Origin: Candidatus Poribacteria bacterium | GTDB taxonomy: Bacteria > Poribacteria > WGA-4E > WGA-3G | Direction: 5' to 3' | DNA length: 33,397 nucleotides | Assembly: GCA_022822275.1 (NCBI GenBank) | Contig: JAJEBZ010000035.1 | Location: 1 to 33,397, forward strand | Shown here: piece after piece, positions 31,798-33,397 of the stretch | Numbering within the stretch: the stretch's first letter is position 1 | How the letters are laid out: each line of letters opens with the position of its first letter | The notes under the pieces: model-generated | The model's input: only the letters and a program-made list of their open reading frames with translations | Database searches by the model: none | What the model was told of the DNA's origin: nothing | Translations under genes and position numbers: made by a program

Positions 31798-31928
31798 CAG
31801 AGGCATTTAATTGTCACTTGAGTTTCTTGTGGGAGGGGTTTTCAACCCCGAAAGTAGAGTGCCACGGCATAAAATCGGGGTTAGAAACCCTTCCCACAAT
31901 AGCGAAATTCGACAATTGAATGCCTCTG
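31798..31928. mobile_element. MITE family D (131 bp)
   Basis: CAGAGGCATTTAATTGTC (31798-31815) and GACAATTGAATGCCTCTG (31911-31928) are inverted repeats with one mismatch in 18. The core is an inverted pair of GTGGGAGGGGTTTTCAACCC and GGGTTAGAAACCCTTCCCAC. No target duplication is evident. It lies between the divergent sialidase-like and oxidoreductase genes, directly upstream of the promoter of the latter; nothing else was seen in 31709-31797. Confidence 0.75.
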
Positions 31929-31947
31929 TCCAAGAACGAAAAGACAC

Positions 31948-31976
31948 TTGACACAAATTCTGCTTAATGTTATTTT
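31948..31976 (+). promoter_or_regulatory. Predicted promoter of the oxidoreductase gene
   Basis: Consensus TTGACA (31948-31953) and TATTTT (31971-31976) are 17 nt apart, about 80 nt upstream of the ATG at 32060. Confidence 0.55.
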
Positions 31977-32059
31977 AGTTCAAATACTTTCCGAGCCTTC
32001 TTGAATGCAAAGCGGAAGAAAGCAATGCACAAGGAGCATAGGACGAAAGGGATAATCAA

Positions 32060-33154
32060 ATGAGTATCAGCATCGGTATGGTAGGATTAGGGATGTTCGG
32101 ACCCTCTTTCATTCAATCGTATAAAGCACATCCAGACGTACATCGACTTGCACTCTGCGATTTGCGTGAAGAACGTTTGTCAAAATGGGCTAAGCAATTT
32201 GAAATTTCGGAGACATACACCAGTCTCGATGACATCTGCAAATCGGATTTGGATGCACTTGTTATTATCACACAACATTGGATGCACGCCCCGCAAGCAA
32301 TACAGGCAATGGAGGCAGGCAAGCACGTCTATACCGCTGTACCAGCAGCCATGTCGTTAGACGAATGTGAGCAGTTGGTCAGGACAGTAGAACGAACTGG
32401 AATGATTTACATGAACGGTGAAACAAGTTATTTTCGCCCAGAGGCAGTGTTTTGCCGACAGAAAGCAGCTGAAGGCGCATTCGGTGAATTTGTTCATTGC
32501 CGCGCAGAGTATTTCCATGATATGGAGCATGGACTATACAACGTACTGAAAAATCGATGGGGTGAACAGTGGGGACGGGATAAATCCGGTATGATCCCAA
32601 TGTATTACCCAACGCACTCAACATGTTTTCCTATCTCCGTGATGAATGCTTATGCAACCTCTGTTTCAGCACAAGGATATATCTATCCGAATGACGATTG
32701 GTTTCGGTTGGACACAATCCACAAAAACCCATATTCTAATGAAGTCGGGCTTTTCACAATGAGCAACGGGGCAACTATGCAAATCTGTGAGTTTCGCAGA
32801 ATTGGTCATCCTGGGTGCGAGCGTGCAAGTGGCATATATGGCACTGAAGGCAGTTATGAACAGAGTCTTGCGGGAACCGTATGGGCAACAAAACACGGAA
32901 GGGAGGCAGTCCAACCTACGCAAATGCACGAATACCTACCAGAAGAACTTGTAGATAATTTAGGCGGACATGGTGGGTCTCATGCCTATTTGGTGCATGA
33001 ATTTGTGGATTCTGTCAATCAGCAGCGATTACCCCGTGTCAATGTATGGGAAGCAGTTCGATATTGTGCCCCTGGACTTGTCGCACACGAATCAGCACTT
33101 AAGGATGGTGAATTGCTCCAAATTCCCGATTGGGGAAATGCCCCGAATAACTAA
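32060..33154 (+). CDS. Gfo/Idh/MocA-family NAD(P)-dependent oxidoreductase
   Basis: The 364-residue protein has the N-terminal Rossmann fold with IGMVGLGMFG (5-14) and LCDLREERL (32-40), and the alpha/beta C-terminal domain of the family (about 125-330). These enzymes oxidise or reduce sugars, inositols and related polyols. The usual EKP motif at the end of strand 5 reads AVP here (HVYTAVPAAMSLDE, 89-102), so the conserved lysine is missing; a His in the PTHST stretch (about 195) may be catalytic. A ribosome site AAAGGGAT precedes the ATG at a slightly long distance. It probably belongs to carbohydrate metabolism; substrate unknown. Confidence 0.9.
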   Translation: MSISIGMVGLGMFGPSFIQSYKAHPDVHRLALCDLREERLSKWAKQFEISETYTSLDDICKSDLDALVIITQHWMHAPQAIQAMEAGKHVYTAVPAAMSLDECEQLVRTVERTGMIYMNGETSYFRPEAVFCRQKAAEGAFGEFVHCRAEYFHDMEHGLYNVLKNRWGEQWGRDKSGMIPMYYPTHSTCFPISVMNAYATSVSAQGYIYPNDDWFRLDTIHKNPYSNEVGLFTMSNGATMQICEFRRIGHPGCERASGIYGTEGSYEQSLAGTVWATKHGREAVQPTQMHEYLPEELVDNLGGHGGSHAYLVHEFVDSVNQQRLPRVNVWEAVRYCAPGLVAHESALKDGELLQIPDWGNAPNN

Positions 33155-33182
33155 ATTAACCTATTCTAACGTGAGTTTGATA

Positions 33183-33352
33183 AAACGGATTACACGGATT
33201 TCACAGAGTGCGCGGTAAAGATTTCCGCAATATATCGTCTTGCTTACCTCATGCTTTTCTATGCAATATATCCTCATACAGATGTCTTCTCCGCGAAATC
33301 CGTGAAATCCGCGTAATCCGCGATTCCGAACCCAATCCGCGATTCCGAACCC
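33183..33352. repeat. MITE-B-interior-like palindrome with 19-bp tandem duplication
   Basis: The DNA after the oxidoreductase resembles the interior of family B MITEs: CACGGATTTCACAGAGTGCG at the left, and GTCTTCTCCGCG with AATCCGCGATTCCG at the right, as an imperfect long palindrome. The GGTGTGTAAAG ends are not seen. AATCCGCGATTCCGAACCC occurs twice in tandem (33315-33333 and 33334-33352). The element may continue past the window edge. Confidence 0.55.
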
Positions 33353-33397
33353 AATCCCCCAATCCTATTGTATATCTATTGGAAATCCCTTGTCCCC

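Noticed and set aside
1-33397. tRNA or rRNA genes
   Set aside because: I scanned by eye for T-arm consensus and rRNA-like conserved blocks on both strands and found none; a covariance-model search would be decisive.

Overview
The window looks like a piece of a Gram-negative, AT-leaning bacterial chromosome. An Omp85/BamA-type outer-membrane protein and several signal-peptide or lipoprotein precursors point to a diderm cell. The mix of WD40 lipoproteins, a PQQ-type propeller, a formylglycine sulfatase, an Asp-box sialidase-like protein and a Gfo/Idh/MocA oxidoreductase, set in intergenic DNA packed with palindromic repeats, is what I would expect from Candidatus Poribacteria or a planctomycete-like relative. 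That assignment is inference from gene content and style; no rRNA or tRNA gene was seen.

Layout. 67-1860 (-) is GTP-dependent PEP carboxykinase. 2250-4375 (-) is a two-gene unit: a single-pass membrane protein, then a secreted Ig/fibronectin-III protein. 5351-7204 (-) is an Omp85 protein with three POTRA domains. 7385-8459 (+) holds a membrane-anchored coiled-coil protein, a HicB-like antitoxin and the stump of its RelE-like toxin. 8549-10509 (-) is a DUF433/DUF5615 toxin-antitoxin-type pair in which DUF433 is fused behind a large PIN-like domain. 10911-13913 (-) is a one-polypeptide nuclease plus N6-adenine methyltransferase. Together, 8.0-13.9 kb reads as a small defence/toxin island. 13989-14714 (+) is a promoter, a terminator-bearing leader and an O-methyltransferase. 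15010-18473 (+) carries a class I aminotransferase whose 5' end is fused to a mobile element, a 68-residue protein and a Rad50-like zinc-hook ATPase. 19311-22446 (+) has a small membrane protein, a sulfatase and a mannonate dehydratase. 23013-24902 (+) is a second membrane-protein plus secreted-Ig-protein pair, the second gene frameshifted. 25329-28719 (+) is a tandem set of three seven-bladed WD40 lipoproteins. 29111-33154 holds a PQQ-like propeller, a convergent sialidase-like protein (-) and a Gfo/Idh/MocA oxidoreductase (+).

The sulfatase, mannonate dehydratase, sialidase-like protein and oxidoreductase suggest use of sulfated, uronic-acid-containing glycans, with the PEP carboxykinase a plausible gluconeogenic exit; this link is inference.

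The intergenic DNA is the other main content. At least six families of short elements with terminal inverted repeats (126-352 bp, none coding) occur, several in two copies. One pair has 10-bp target duplications and IS256-like ends. Modular hairpin repeats and a 25-bp palindromic repeat are scattered between genes, and one copy of the latter lies in frame inside the methyltransferase gene. The most interesting candidates are the PIN-like/DUF433 fusion with DUF5615, the in-frame repeat in the methyltransferase, the aminotransferase whose only standard start codon lies in a mobile-element end, and the terminator-containing leader of the O-methyltransferase.
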